Shown one piece after another: positions 9,328 to 16,971 of a stretch of DNA of 64,000 bases. The DNA is taken from assembly GCA_030388725.1 (NCBI GenBank), contig CP128857.1, positions 124,001 to 188,000 of the forward strand, written 5' to 3'. Source of the stretch: Prodigiosinella aquatilis. Its GTDB lineage: Bacteria > Pseudomonadota > Gammaproteobacteria > Enterobacterales > Enterobacteriaceae. The notes under the pieces were generated by a model. That model searched no databases. It saw only the letters and a program-made list of their open reading frames with translations, and had not been told where the DNA came from. Within the stretch, counting starts at the first letter, position 1, and each line of letters opens with the position of its first letter. The position numbers were made by a program, and so were the translations under genes.

Positions 9328-10239
9328 ATGGTCAGGAGGCTTCCTCCACTTTATGCGTTAAGGGCTTTCGAACAGGCAGCAAGGTACTCTTCCTTTACCC
9401 AGGCAGCGCAGGTGTTATCAATTACTCCCAGTGCAGTCAGCCGACATATCAAAACACTGGAAGAAGATTTTGGCTGTCAGCTTTTTATACGGATCGGGCC
9501 CCGTGTAGAAGTAACCACAGCAGGTAGAATATTGGCACAACAACTGCGGGAAGGGTTCCATACGCTAGAGAAGGCTTGTGAGATTTTCCGTAGTAATAGC
9601 AGTGATCTGCGGTTAAAGGCACCTTCCACACTGACAATGCGCTGGTTGTTGGGTATTTTACCGGCGTTTAGTGAGGAAAACTCATCTATTCATGTCCAGA
9701 TCTCCAGTGTCTGGATGGACTTCGATACGATCAACTTTTCTAACGAGCCTTATGATTGTGCAATTTTGCTGGGGAATGGGCATTTTGGCGAAGGCACGAT
9801 CAGTGCCAGACTATTTGAAGAGTTGTTGATTCCAGTATGTTCGCCAACCCTGACACTTAATAGTAAATCTGACCTTCATCAGTGCGAATTAATTCATCCC
9901 TCGCCCGATCGTAGAGACTGGCGGCGTTGGTTAAAAAGAGCAGGTGATGAACTTAAGATCAATATTCATCGCGGTATGGTGTTTGACACGTTGGAGCAAG
10001 GAAATATGGCTGCCATCAGCGGACATGGTGTATCGGTGGGTGACCTTGTGCTTAGCCTTCAGGCACTAAAACAAGGGGTGTTGATGGCGCCTTTTAATGA
10101 GGCAGTTAGTACGGGTGATGGTTATTATCTGGTATGGTCAGAAAATACGCCTCGCAGATCTAACATCGATAAGCTTTATGCCTTTCTGAAAGAGCAAGTG
10201 CCAGCCATAACATGGCCTGATATCATTTATTTACGCTGA
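9328..10239 (+). CDS. LysR-family transcriptional regulator (GcvA-like)
   Basis: The N-terminal winged helix-turn-helix covers roughly residues 8-65, with the recognition segment SITPSAVSRHIKTLEEDFG, followed by a substrate-binding-like effector domain to residue 303. The start LPPLYALRAFEQAARYSSF resembles the GcvA/AmpR subgroup. ATG 9328 is preferred over TTG 9316 because GGAG lies just upstream. It is divergent from the YcgG-LysE operon, its likely target. Its last 28 codons lie inside a 168-bp sequence repeated at 12469, and its stop overlaps a remnant of the YitT gene tail. Confidence 0.9.
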   Translation: MVRRLPPLYALRAFEQAARYSSFTQAAQVLSITPSAVSRHIKTLEEDFGCQLFIRIGPRVEVTTAGRILAQQLREGFHTLEKACEIFRSNSSDLRLKAPSTLTMRWLLGILPAFSEENSSIHVQISSVWMDFDTINFSNEPYDCAILLGNGHFGEGTISARLFEELLIPVCSPTLTLNSKSDLHQCELIHPSPDRRDWRRWLKRAGDELKINIHRGMVFDTLEQGNMAAISGHGVSVGDLVLSLQALKQGVLMAPFNEAVSTGDGYYLVWSENTPRRSNIDKLYAFLKEQVPAITWPDIIYLR

Positions 10240-10343
10240 CTGCGATTTTCTGACGGATTATTGCCTGTTTGTTCCTATGCTTCGCTACTTCCCTGATAGT
10301 GTCCCGGTTTGTGCCAGTTCATCGCCAGTGCTCTGATGACTGA
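10156..10343. repeat. Direct repeat copy A (lysR 3' end plus yitT 3' remnant)
   Basis: Positions 10156-10323 align without gaps to 12469-12636 with eight mismatches by eye, about 95% identity. After a deletion of about 17 bases, homology continues to about 10343. The copy holds the last 28 codons of the intact LysR gene and, in antisense from 10227, a fragment of the C-terminal end of the YitT gene that is complete only at copy B. The cargo between the copies is AT-rich. Confidence 0.92.
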
Positions 10344-10474
10344 ATAGCTGGAAATCTAAGAAAACTCGTGGAACTAAAATGAGTGTGCTTACAGTTACAC
10401 TTAAAATTAGTTACTTTCGAATAAAAATAATTGAATAAATAGAAAAATCACCCTGCATGGACTGGCATAAATAG

Positions 10475-10497
10475 GTAAGTTAAAATTTATAACTTAC
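10475..10497. promoter_or_regulatory. Inverted repeat upstream of the Nudix gene
   Basis: GTAAGTTA and TAACTTAC form perfect 8-base arms around AAATTTA in the AT-rich leader, 61 bases before the Nudix start. It could be an operator or a small RNA hairpin. The rest of 10344-10557 shows no gene. Confidence 0.45.
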
Positions 10498-10557
10498 GTT
10501 GACATTAATCAGCAAAGCTCATAATATTTTTTACGAAAAAATTTAACAGGTAACGTT

Positions 10558-10956
10558 ATGAAAAAATCAGCTGGGATTTTCATTAAAGAAAATTCACTTC
10601 TTGTATTGAGGACAAGAGGTAAAGATATATATTTTGCACCAGGTGGTAAACCTGAAAAGGGCGAAAATATTGAGTCTGCATTAATTAGGGAGCTAAGAGA
10701 AGAGTTAGGGGTGACTATTACAGAGAGAGATATTTCACCTTATGGTATTTTCACTGCACCAGCAGCAGGTAACGAAAGTGTTATTTTGACGATGAGTATT
10801 TTTTGGGTTAATAAATATTCTGGTGATATAAAACCATGTAATGAAATCGAAGAGGTTCTTTGGGTAAATAGCAAAAACATAGATAGTATCTCTTTGAGCT
10901 CTATATTTTTAAATGAAGTATTTTATCCATTGGTAGAAAGTGGTCATATTTCATAA
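10558..10956 (+). CDS. Nudix hydrolase (MutT-like)
   Basis: The protein has 132 residues with a complete Nudix box, GGKPEKGENIESALIREL followed by REELGV (about residues 26-50), matching G-x5-E-x7-REUxEExGU. This binds Mg2+ and cleaves nucleoside diphosphates linked to another group. The start KKSAGIFIKENSLLVLRTRG is the usual first strand pair. A modest Shine-Dalgarno site (AACAGGT) lies just upstream. It is AT-rich and lies inside the repeat-bounded insert. The substrate could be an oxidised nucleotide, NDP-sugar or alarmone; the sequence does not say which. Confidence 0.9.
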   Translation: MKKSAGIFIKENSLLVLRTRGKDIYFAPGGKPEKGENIESALIRELREELGVTITERDISPYGIFTAPAAGNESVILTMSIFWVNKYSGDIKPCNEIEEVLWVNSKNIDSISLSSIFLNEVFYPLVESGHIS

Positions 10957-11052
10957 CAGGCAGTGATATAAAAAATAGTTAGTCCTGTTCACGTTTATCA
11001 TGACTTTTGTTTTTAATGTATAGGATGTAATGTAAATAATTTTATTGCAGAA

Positions 11053-11337
11053 GTGGATGGTTTTGACGGCCTTGAAACTGGCAGCTTACACAGTCTCAGA
11101 GAATTTTTGAAGGTTGTTAGCCCTCTTGGTTATACCCATAACTTTTTCATAAAAGAGCAATCGTTTGCGTTGATCTTTCTTGTTGTTTTATGTGTCGGTG
11201 TAATTGGTGTACTTGACAGTTTATGGGAAGTCTATCTATCCAGTTTGACTATCATCCAGTTAGTTTTCATTTTGGGTGCTTCATTGGCATTATTGTCAGT
11301 TGTATTTCATTACTCATGCCAACGAAATTATCTATAG
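11053..11337 (+). CDS. Small two-helix membrane protein, hypothetical
   Basis: The open frame of 94 codons starts at GTG 11053 and contains two strongly hydrophobic segments, about residues 38-55 and 66-85, joined by a short loop. No recognised family. The frame is open without a stop back to about 11017 and the start has no good ribosome-binding site, so this may be the remaining part of a longer, decayed gene. It lies between the Nudix and zinc-ribbon genes in the AT-rich insert. Confidence 0.4.
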   Translation: MDGFDGLETGSLHSLREFLKVVSPLGYTHNFFIKEQSFALIFLVVLCVGVIGVLDSLWEVYLSSLTIIQLVFILGASLALLSVVFHYSCQRNYL

Positions 11338-11388
11338 AGAATGAAACTATATTAACTAACAAATTATAATTTAAAAAAGGCTAGTAAA

Positions 11389-12291
11389 ATGTCAGTAAAA
11401 GAATTAGACCTTGAGTTCAGCGAGTACACTGGCGGCATCGCAATTTGGCCGGCTTATCCAGCTGTATTTTCTACAGTTAAAGTAGAAAATGATCCAAACT
11501 TAAAACCGGGTATACATGTTCATGCACGGTATAAGAAAGGTGGAATGAAAATTATTGATGATACTTTCGATAGAGTAAATATAAAATCCTTGGAACAGGG
11601 TAATAATCAATCTTTCTCTCTGGATTATTCAATGGCTAAAAACTTTCTAGTCGCAAATTTGCTTGGTAAGAAAATATCATCAGTTAAATGCCAAAATTGT
11701 GGGTCGACTATCGAAAATGAACTACCACATATAGTGGGTGAAAATAAAGGTGAATGCCACCATTGTAATTCAACTTACCGGATAAGTAATGAAATATTCT
11801 CTACTAGGTTAAAAGATGTTTTTACTTCTATTACAGCATTAACCGAATATCCTCCGCTTAAATTAAAAACACATGTATTGAACCTTGATTTGGATAAGTA
11901 TTGTGGAGGTGTTTCTTTAATGACTTGCTGTAGAGCAATTGTTTGGACTGGTGGTTCCATAGAGGAAGATGGGATTCACGTACACGGTTACGACAATACT
12001 CGTATCAGATTTGATTCAACAGTCGGTAGGATCGTTATTGGTGAAATGGAAATCCTTCCAGAATATATGAAAATGCTAAGTATACAGAACTATCTCAAGC
12101 TTCGGATAGAGACTACATATTGTAATGTTTGTGGTACTCCTCACTTTGACAAATATGAAGATGCACTTGAACCTACATCGGTTAAGCATTGTGAAGTTTG
12201 TAAAACAAAATCTAATACTAAGTATGTTATCTCAAACCCTATTATTGATGTGTTATCAAAATTAAATATATTGAAAGATAAAATGATTTAA
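11389..12291 (+). CDS. Unknown protein with two tandem beta/zinc-ribbon modules
   Basis: I do not recognise the family. The 300 residues split into two related halves. Each begins with an L-x-L-(E/D)-x3-Y-x-GG(I/V) strand pair and reaches a shared GIHVH (residues 41-45 and 195-199). Each then ends in a four-cysteine ribbon: Cys101, 104, 123, 126 and Cys245, 248, 268, 271. The pattern indicates an internal duplication and probably two bound zinc ions. There is no signal peptide or membrane segment, so it is likely cytosolic. It is AT-rich and lies in the insert bounded by direct repeats, 51 bases after the small membrane-protein ORF. Function unknown. Confidence 0.75.
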   Translation: MSVKELDLEFSEYTGGIAIWPAYPAVFSTVKVENDPNLKPGIHVHARYKKGGMKIIDDTFDRVNIKSLEQGNNQSFSLDYSMAKNFLVANLLGKKISSVKCQNCGSTIENELPHIVGENKGECHHCNSTYRISNEIFSTRLKDVFTSITALTEYPPLKLKTHVLNLDLDKYCGGVSLMTCCRAIVWTGGSIEEDGIHVHGYDNTRIRFDSTVGRIVIGEMEILPEYMKMLSIQNYLKLRIETTYCNVCGTPHFDKYEDALEPTSVKHCEVCKTKSNTKYVISNPIIDVLSKLNILKDKMI

Positions 12292-12468
12292 ATACACTAT
12301 TCTTGATTTCTTAACTGTTTTTTAAATTAACTAGCGTTCATATGGGTGATTTTTATACTCATTTACTATGAAAATTTAATATTTAAATATTTGCATTCAA
12401 GAGGAAAACATCGATTTTTAACATAATTATAAACGCTATTTTTTTGCATGGTTTGCCCTTTTCGGCAA

Positions 12469-12552
12469 AGATCTGACATCGATAAGCTTTATGCCTTTCT
12501 GAAGGAGCAAGTGCCAGCAATAACATGGCCTGATATCGTTTATTTACGCTGA
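12469..12552 (+). pseudogene. Remnant of a LysR gene 3' end
   Basis: These 84 bases translate in frame to the same C-terminus as the intact LysR protein, ending PDIVYLR and a stop, with only Asn-to-Asp and Ile-to-Val changes; the other differences are synonymous. No upstream part of the gene is present. The substitution pattern suggests divergence while the sequence was still functional in another lineage, before the two copies met. Confidence 0.8.
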
Positions 12553-12671
12553 CTGCGATTTTCTGACGGGTTATTGCCTGTTTGTTCCGATGCTTCGCTA
12601 CTTCCCTGATAGCGTCCCGGTTTGTGCCAATTCATCAACATGGCATTCATTGCCAGCGCGCTGATGGCTGA
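12469..12671. repeat. Direct repeat copy B (lysR 3' remnant plus yitT 3' end)
   Basis: This is the right-hand copy of the repeat at 10156. Here the YitT gene (minus strand) is complete and the LysR part is a remnant. Comparison with copy A shows that this copy keeps about 17 bases that copy A lacks near 12637-12654. The two copies bound about 2.1 kb of AT-rich DNA. Confidence 0.92.
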
Positions 12672-13301
12672 CCAGAACAGCAGCATCGCGGGCATTTTTG
12701 CCAGTGACACCAGAAATACCAGCACATCCAGCAGCATCTGGGTTTTACCGGCATTGATATTGAAGCGTTTATATAACCAGAGTGTGATCGCGCCTGTGCC
12801 GCCGACAGAGGCATTATGCCTGGCGAGAGACAGTATCCCCATCCCGATGAATGTTCCGCCGACCAGCGCGGAAAACAGTGGATGGATATAGTTGATGATG
12901 ATCAGATGAGGAATGGCCTGGGTTAGGATACTGAGTGCGATATTGACGAACAGGGTTTTCAGCGTAAAGCCCTTACCCATGGAAAAATAACAGAAAATCA
13001 TGAACGGAATATTGGCAATAATAAAAATAATACCAATGGGCAGGGGTATAAAATAGGAAATCAACAACGCAATACCAGCGATACCACCGGTAATCATGCC
13101 GGAAAGTTTCAGCATATTCAGGCCGACGGCAATAAATAGCACACCCAGCGCCAAACCGTAGATATCATCTTTCAGCGTGTGGGACGTCGCCGATTTTTTT
13201 TTAATGTCAGGCACTGTCCGCAGGATTCTTAGCACGGTATAGATAACCTCACTAAATTGAAAGTGACTTAACTCAGCCATAAGAAATGCATATATTTGCA
13301 T
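12540..13301 (-). CDS. YitT-family (DUF161) membrane protein
   Basis: The 253-residue inner-membrane protein has about five hydrophobic segments and the family pattern DIYGLALGVLFIAVGLNM, then GMITGGIAGIALL, and later FIGMGILSLARHNASVGGTG. YitT-type proteins are putative transporters of unknown substrate. The start is uncertain: ATG 13301 or ATG 13280, neither with a clear ribosome-binding site. The C-terminus is polar and overlaps the LysR remnant of direct repeat B on the opposite strand, so the two genes were originally convergent and overlapping. Confidence 0.85.
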   Translation of the reverse strand: MQIYAFLMAELSHFQFSEVIYTVLRILRTVPDIKKKSATSHTLKDDIYGLALGVLFIAVGLNMLKLSGMITGGIAGIALLISYFIPLPIGIIFIIANIPFMIFCYFSMGKGFTLKTLFVNIALSILTQAIPHLIIINYIHPLFSALVGGTFIGMGILSLARHNASVGGTGAITLWLYKRFNINAGKTQMLLDVLVFLVSLAKMPAMLLFWSAISALAMNAMLMNWHKPGRYQGSSEASEQTGNNPSENRSQRK

Positions 13302-13510
13302 TTTTATCGCTTAATAATTCAATTGCGCTTTTACCTTAGCACCAATCAGAGAGCGAGTTTTTACTAAAGATCGATTTTATTTGTCGCTTTATGAGACGTT
13401 TCTAATGCATTGGTGGCTATTTGCAGCGGTTATCACTCATATAAGGATCATGAATGCCTGCTTGCGCAGGCATGATAGGATCAAGGAGATGGTCTGAAGG
13501 AGAAAGGTGC

Positions 13511-14773
13511 TTAATGAAAAAAGGCAATGGTTTTCCCGAGGATAATGCCGACAATACCGAAATCGGCATCACCAAAGGTGGTGGAAGCAAATCCCAGTTC
13601 TCCCATCAGGGGTAATAAAATGGCGGGCAGGAAAGAGATCAGTAACCCCTGGGCAAAGGCACCGATAACCGCCCCACGTCGGCCACCGGTAATATTGCCG
13701 TAAACTCCTGCGGTGGCGCCACAGAAGAAGTGGGGCACCAGTCCGGGGACAATGACGCTAAGCCCAAATAGCGGGCAGAGAAACATGCTGATTAACCCAG
13801 CCAGAAAGCTGGACAGAAAGCCAATAATGACGGCGTTAGGCGCGAAGGGAAATACCGTTGGGCAATCCAGTGCCGGTTTGGCGTCTTTAACCAGTTTATC
13901 TGCAATCCCTTTGAATGCCGGAACAATTTCTGAAATCACCATCCGTACACCGGCCAGAATAATATACACACCGGCGGCAAAAGTAATGGACTGGATAATG
14001 GCAAAGACAATGTAATTTTGTCCACTGCTTACCTGCGTTTCAGTGAACGCTTTTCCGGCGATGATCACCAGAACGATAAACAAAATCATCATCGTCAATG
14101 AAATGGCAACGGAGGAGTCACGCAGAAAGTTCAGTGTCTTCGGGACTTTCAACTCCTCAATGGAAGGGCTGCCTTTTCCTACCACTTTGCCCACCAGCGC
14201 GGCGAGAAGATACCCGGTTGAACCAAAGTGCCCTAGTGCCAAATCATCCGAATGGGTGATTTTACGGGTAAACGGTTGCAGGATTGCCGGACTGACCACC
14301 ATTAAGGTACCCAGAATCAGTGACCCAATGATAATTAGCCCCGCGCCATGTATGCCTCCGGTGGAGAGAATAACGGCCAGCAAGGCTGCCATATACAGCG
14401 TGTGGTGACCCGTCAGGAAGATGTATTTCAGCGGGGTAATACGTGCAAGAATGATATTAACGGCCATGCCAAAAACCATGATCATGGCGGTTTCTGTACC
14501 GAAATTATCCTGTGCCAGGGCGGCAATGACGTCATTATTTGGCACGACACCCTGCATATTGAAAGAGTGTTCAAATAATTGACTGAAAATATTCAGCGTG
14601 GTTGCAATTAACTTCGCGCCGGCGATGAGAATAACAAAACCCATAACGGTTTTGAGGGTGCCGGAAATGACATCGGAGAGTGCTTTCTTTTGAAGTATTA
14701 ACCCCAGTAATGAAAAAAGGCCAACCAGTATCGCGGGTGTTCCGAGAACATCCATCATAATAAACTGCAGCAT
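13511..14773 (-). CDS. PTS ascorbate-type transporter, IIC subunit (UlaA-like)
   Basis: The polytopic protein of 420 residues has the UlaA/SgaT pattern: VLGTPAILVGLFSLLGLILQKK at the start, AxHFGSTGYLLAALVGK in the middle, and PHFFCGATAGVYGNITGGRRG near residue 350. It would form the sugar channel of an ascorbate-type PTS. The start ATG follows GGAG. It is last in an IIA-IIB-IIC operon on the minus strand controlled from the divergent LacI promoter. No ulaD/E/F-type catabolic genes lie beside it, so the sugar is unknown. The 209-base gap before YitT shows nothing I could identify. Confidence 0.92.
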   Translation of the reverse strand: MLQFIMMDVLGTPAILVGLFSLLGLILQKKALSDVISGTLKTVMGFVILIAGAKLIATTLNIFSQLFEHSFNMQGVVPNNDVIAALAQDNFGTETAMIMVFGMAVNIILARITPLKYIFLTGHHTLYMAALLAVILSTGGIHGAGLIIIGSLILGTLMVVSPAILQPFTRKITHSDDLALGHFGSTGYLLAALVGKVVGKGSPSIEELKVPKTLNFLRDSSVAISLTMMILFIVLVIIAGKAFTETQVSSGQNYIVFAIIQSITFAAGVYIILAGVRMVISEIVPAFKGIADKLVKDAKPALDCPTVFPFAPNAVIIGFLSSFLAGLISMFLCPLFGLSVIVPGLVPHFFCGATAGVYGNITGGRRGAVIGAFAQGLLISFLPAILLPLMGELGFASTTFGDADFGIVGIILGKTIAFFH

Positions 14774-14887
14774 ACGTTACTCCATTATACCGCATAGATC
14801 TTGAGATGCAGGAGGGCGGAAACCAAGTAACGAAGATAACGCACCTGCAACCTGAAAGATGGCGGGTATCTGTTTTAATGAGTGTTG

Positions 14888-15154
14888 TTATAGATGCTCG
14901 GACAGTATTTCTTTAATTCTGTTATTGTCCAATAAGTTTGTCAGGCCAAATACTTTTGCACCGGGTATTTGTATTTGCTCGACAATATCTTTCGCACCCA
15001 GAATAATATCGGCGTTCTCTGTTTTTGCTGAGGTTAAATCGGTATGGCTGACAGTGGCTTCTTTGCCTAATTCAATAATTATTTTTTTGACATTCATCTC
15101 AACAATAAAGCTACTGCCAAGACCATTACCACAGACAATCAGTATCTTTTTCAT
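14888..15154 (-). CDS. PTS ascorbate-type IIB subunit (UlaB-like)
   Basis: The 88-residue protein starts MKKILIVCGNGLGSSF; Cys8 in the P-loop is the phosphorylated residue of lactose/ascorbate-type IIB proteins. It passes phosphate from IIA to the sugar bound by IIC. A good AGGAAT site lies before the ATG. It lies 17 bases after the IIA gene and 114 bases before the IIC gene on the same strand. Confidence 0.93.
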   Translation of the reverse strand: MKKILIVCGNGLGSSFIVEMNVKKIIIELGKEATVSHTDLTSAKTENADIILGAKDIVEQIQIPGAKVFGLTNLLDNNRIKEILSEHL

Positions 15155-15171
15155 ATTATTCCTCGTTATTA

Positions 15172-15618
15172 TCAGTCGCAGTTTGCCAATAGGGTGTGAA
15201 TGCTTTCTGGTGTATTGGCGGTAATTAATGTTTGCAGGCGAGTTTCATCGCTGAATAATTCAGCGAGTTGGGTAATCATGGCGATGTGTTCATTACCTGA
15301 AATGGCACATAACATGATCACGACATACACCGGGTCGTTGTCTGGTGCTCCAAAGCTGATTCCCTGATTGATATGTAACAGGGAAAGCCCGTTTCTTAAT
15401 ACGCCTTGCTCTGGCCGGGCGTGAGGCATTGCCAAACCGGGAGCCAGAACGTAATAAGGCCCTTGCTGCTGGTGAGACGTGAAAATTGCATCGATGTATT
15501 CGGGGTTAATACATTTGTCTGCCATCAGTGGCGCCGCAACAAGATGTATTGCCTCCTGCCAGTTGTTAACTGATTCCACAACATGGATTTTTTCAGGTGT
15601 AAGCCAGCGGGAAAGCAT
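15172..15618 (-). CDS. PTS IIA subunit (mannitol/ascorbate type, UlaC-like)
   Basis: The 148-residue IIA domain has the phosphorylation motif YYVLAPGLAMPHARPEQGV, with His66 as the likely phospho-acceptor. It is the first gene of the PTS operon. ATG 15618 is chosen over GTG 15624 because GAGG lies the right distance upstream of the ATG. The promoter region contains two operator-like palindromes matching LacI-family sites. Confidence 0.9.
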   Translation of the reverse strand: MLSRWLTPEKIHVVESVNNWQEAIHLVAAPLMADKCINPEYIDAIFTSHQQQGPYYVLAPGLAMPHARPEQGVLRNGLSLLHINQGISFGAPDNDPVYVVIMLCAISGNEHIAMITQLAELFSDETRLQTLITANTPESIHTLLANCD

Positions 15619-15696
15619 GAGCACCTCATAACCGGTTGATTGTCGGGTCCAATGTAGGGGATAACATAGCCTCTTTTCTGTGATTCATTTCTCAAA

Positions 15697-15708
15697 GTTA
15701 GCGCTAAC
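15697..15708. promoter_or_regulatory. LacI-family operator candidate 1
   Basis: GTTAGCGCTAAC is a perfect 12-base palindrome with the central CG typical of LacI/GntR-family operators. It lies 79 bases upstream of the IIA start and 187 bases upstream of the divergent LacI gene. Confidence 0.72.
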
Positions 15709-15730
15709 ATTGTAAAATGTTAAAAAATAA

Positions 15731-15742
15731 GTTAACGCTAAT
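15731..15742. promoter_or_regulatory. LacI-family operator candidate 2
   Basis: GTTAACGCTAAT is a near-copy of the first operator, 34 bases away centre to centre. Paired sites a few helical turns apart are common for LacI-family regulators. Confidence 0.65.
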
Positions 15743-15773
15743 ATTACAAATGCAATAATGATGAATAGGCTCA

Positions 15774-15788
15774 GCACGTTGAACGTGC
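15774..15788. promoter_or_regulatory. Palindrome before the LacI gene
   Basis: GCACGTT and AACGTGC flank a single central G, about 107 bases upstream of the LacI-family start. It differs from the two operators and could be another control site or a leader hairpin. Confidence 0.35.
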
Positions 15789-15894
15789 CAAGAGGCCGCT
15801 CACGCCCCTCCGCGATGGTTTTTGTTGGCGTCGTGCAAGCAATCCCTTTAAGCTTCATCATGCTGTTATTCAGGGTGTTTACACAGGAGAACCG

Positions 15895-16920
15895 ATGAGA
15901 GAAAAACGGCGGCGAAGTACGGGGAAAAGTACCCTGGCCGATATTGCCCGTCTGGTCGGCGTGAGCGCCATGACGGCATCCCGTGCGTTACGGGTACCGG
16001 AAAAAGTGTCGCCCGCGTTACGTGAAAAAATCGAAGCGGCCGTCGCGGAGCTGGGATACGTTCCTAATCTTGCGGCAAGTGGGTTGGCTTCAGCAACCTC
16101 TCGGTTGATTATCATGGTGGTTCCCTCGTTTGAGATACCCGGTTGTGCCGCCGTATCGGGAGCGTTGCAGGCGGTGTTAAAGCCGTATGGCTATAACATG
16201 ATGGTGGTGGAAGCCAACCACTCTTCCGCGGGTGAGAGCCAACTGATTGAGATGCTGCTCTCTTATAATCCGGCGGCAATGGTGCATTTCAATTTTGATA
16301 ACGCCGAGGATTCTCGTCGTTTACTGGTCAATTCAGGTTTGCCAGTGCTGGAAGTCGGTGGTGCCAACCATGAGACCATCGGAGTCAGTGTCGGGGTGGA
16401 TTATGCCCAGGCCGTCAAAGCGCTAATCCGAATGTTGACTGATACGGGGTTTCGTCATATAGGGCTGTTATGCACCCAGATCAGTAACACTATCTTCAAA
16501 CAGATCATGAATGGCTGGCATAGCGGAATGTTGGGAATGGACCAGTCACCGCACCGGGTCGTGACCACACCCCATCCGCCAACGTTCAGCACCGGACATC
16601 AGTTGCTGCCAGAGATTCGCATGACCTGGCCGGAGCTTGACGTGTTGATCTGCACTACCGATGAAGTGGCCTGCGGCAGCATGATGGCCTGCCATGCCGG
16701 CGGTATCGCCATTCCCAGTCAACTGGCGATTGCCAGCATTGGCGGCGGCAATCTTTCCGCGGTGTGTTCGCCGCCGCTAACGACTATCGCGCTACCTTAT
16801 GAAGAGATGGGAAAACGGGCAGGGGAACAACTGTTGGCGGTGCTGCAAGGTGATGACGTTGAGCCGTACCATGAATTGCCGGCTCAATTGATCATCAGAG
16901 CCAGCACCGGTAAACGTTGA
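15895..16920 (+). CDS. LacI-family transcriptional regulator (GntR-like)
   Basis: The 341-residue protein begins with a basic tail and the LacI helix-turn-helix TLADIARLVGVSAMTASRAL (residues 13-32), a hinge around YVPNLAASGLAS, then a periplasmic-binding-protein-like effector domain. The DNA-binding part resembles the gluconate/idonate group. It starts after a GGAG site. It is divergent from the ascorbate-type PTS operon, with two GTTAnCGCTAAY palindromes between, so it most likely controls that operon in response to the imported sugar or its phosphate. Confidence 0.93.
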   Translation: MREKRRRSTGKSTLADIARLVGVSAMTASRALRVPEKVSPALREKIEAAVAELGYVPNLAASGLASATSRLIIMVVPSFEIPGCAAVSGALQAVLKPYGYNMMVVEANHSSAGESQLIEMLLSYNPAAMVHFNFDNAEDSRRLLVNSGLPVLEVGGANHETIGVSVGVDYAQAVKALIRMLTDTGFRHIGLLCTQISNTIFKQIMNGWHSGMLGMDQSPHRVVTTPHPPTFSTGHQLLPEIRMTWPELDVLICTTDEVACGSMMACHAGGIAIPSQLAIASIGGGNLSAVCSPPLTTIALPYEEMGKRAGEQLLAVLQGDDVEPYHELPAQLIIRASTGKR

Positions 16921-16923
16921 TAT

Positions 16924-16966
16924 CACCGACCGGGGGTCATGGTAAATAAAACCCACCCGGACGGTG
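16924..16966. terminator. Hairpin between convergent LacI and SerC-like genes
   Basis: CACCG/CGGTG and CCGGG/CCCGG form a two-part stem with one A-A mismatch around an AT-rich loop, in the 51-base gap between the convergent stops. There is no long T run, so termination is plausible but not certain. Confidence 0.45.
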
Positions 16967-16971
16967 TTGGA

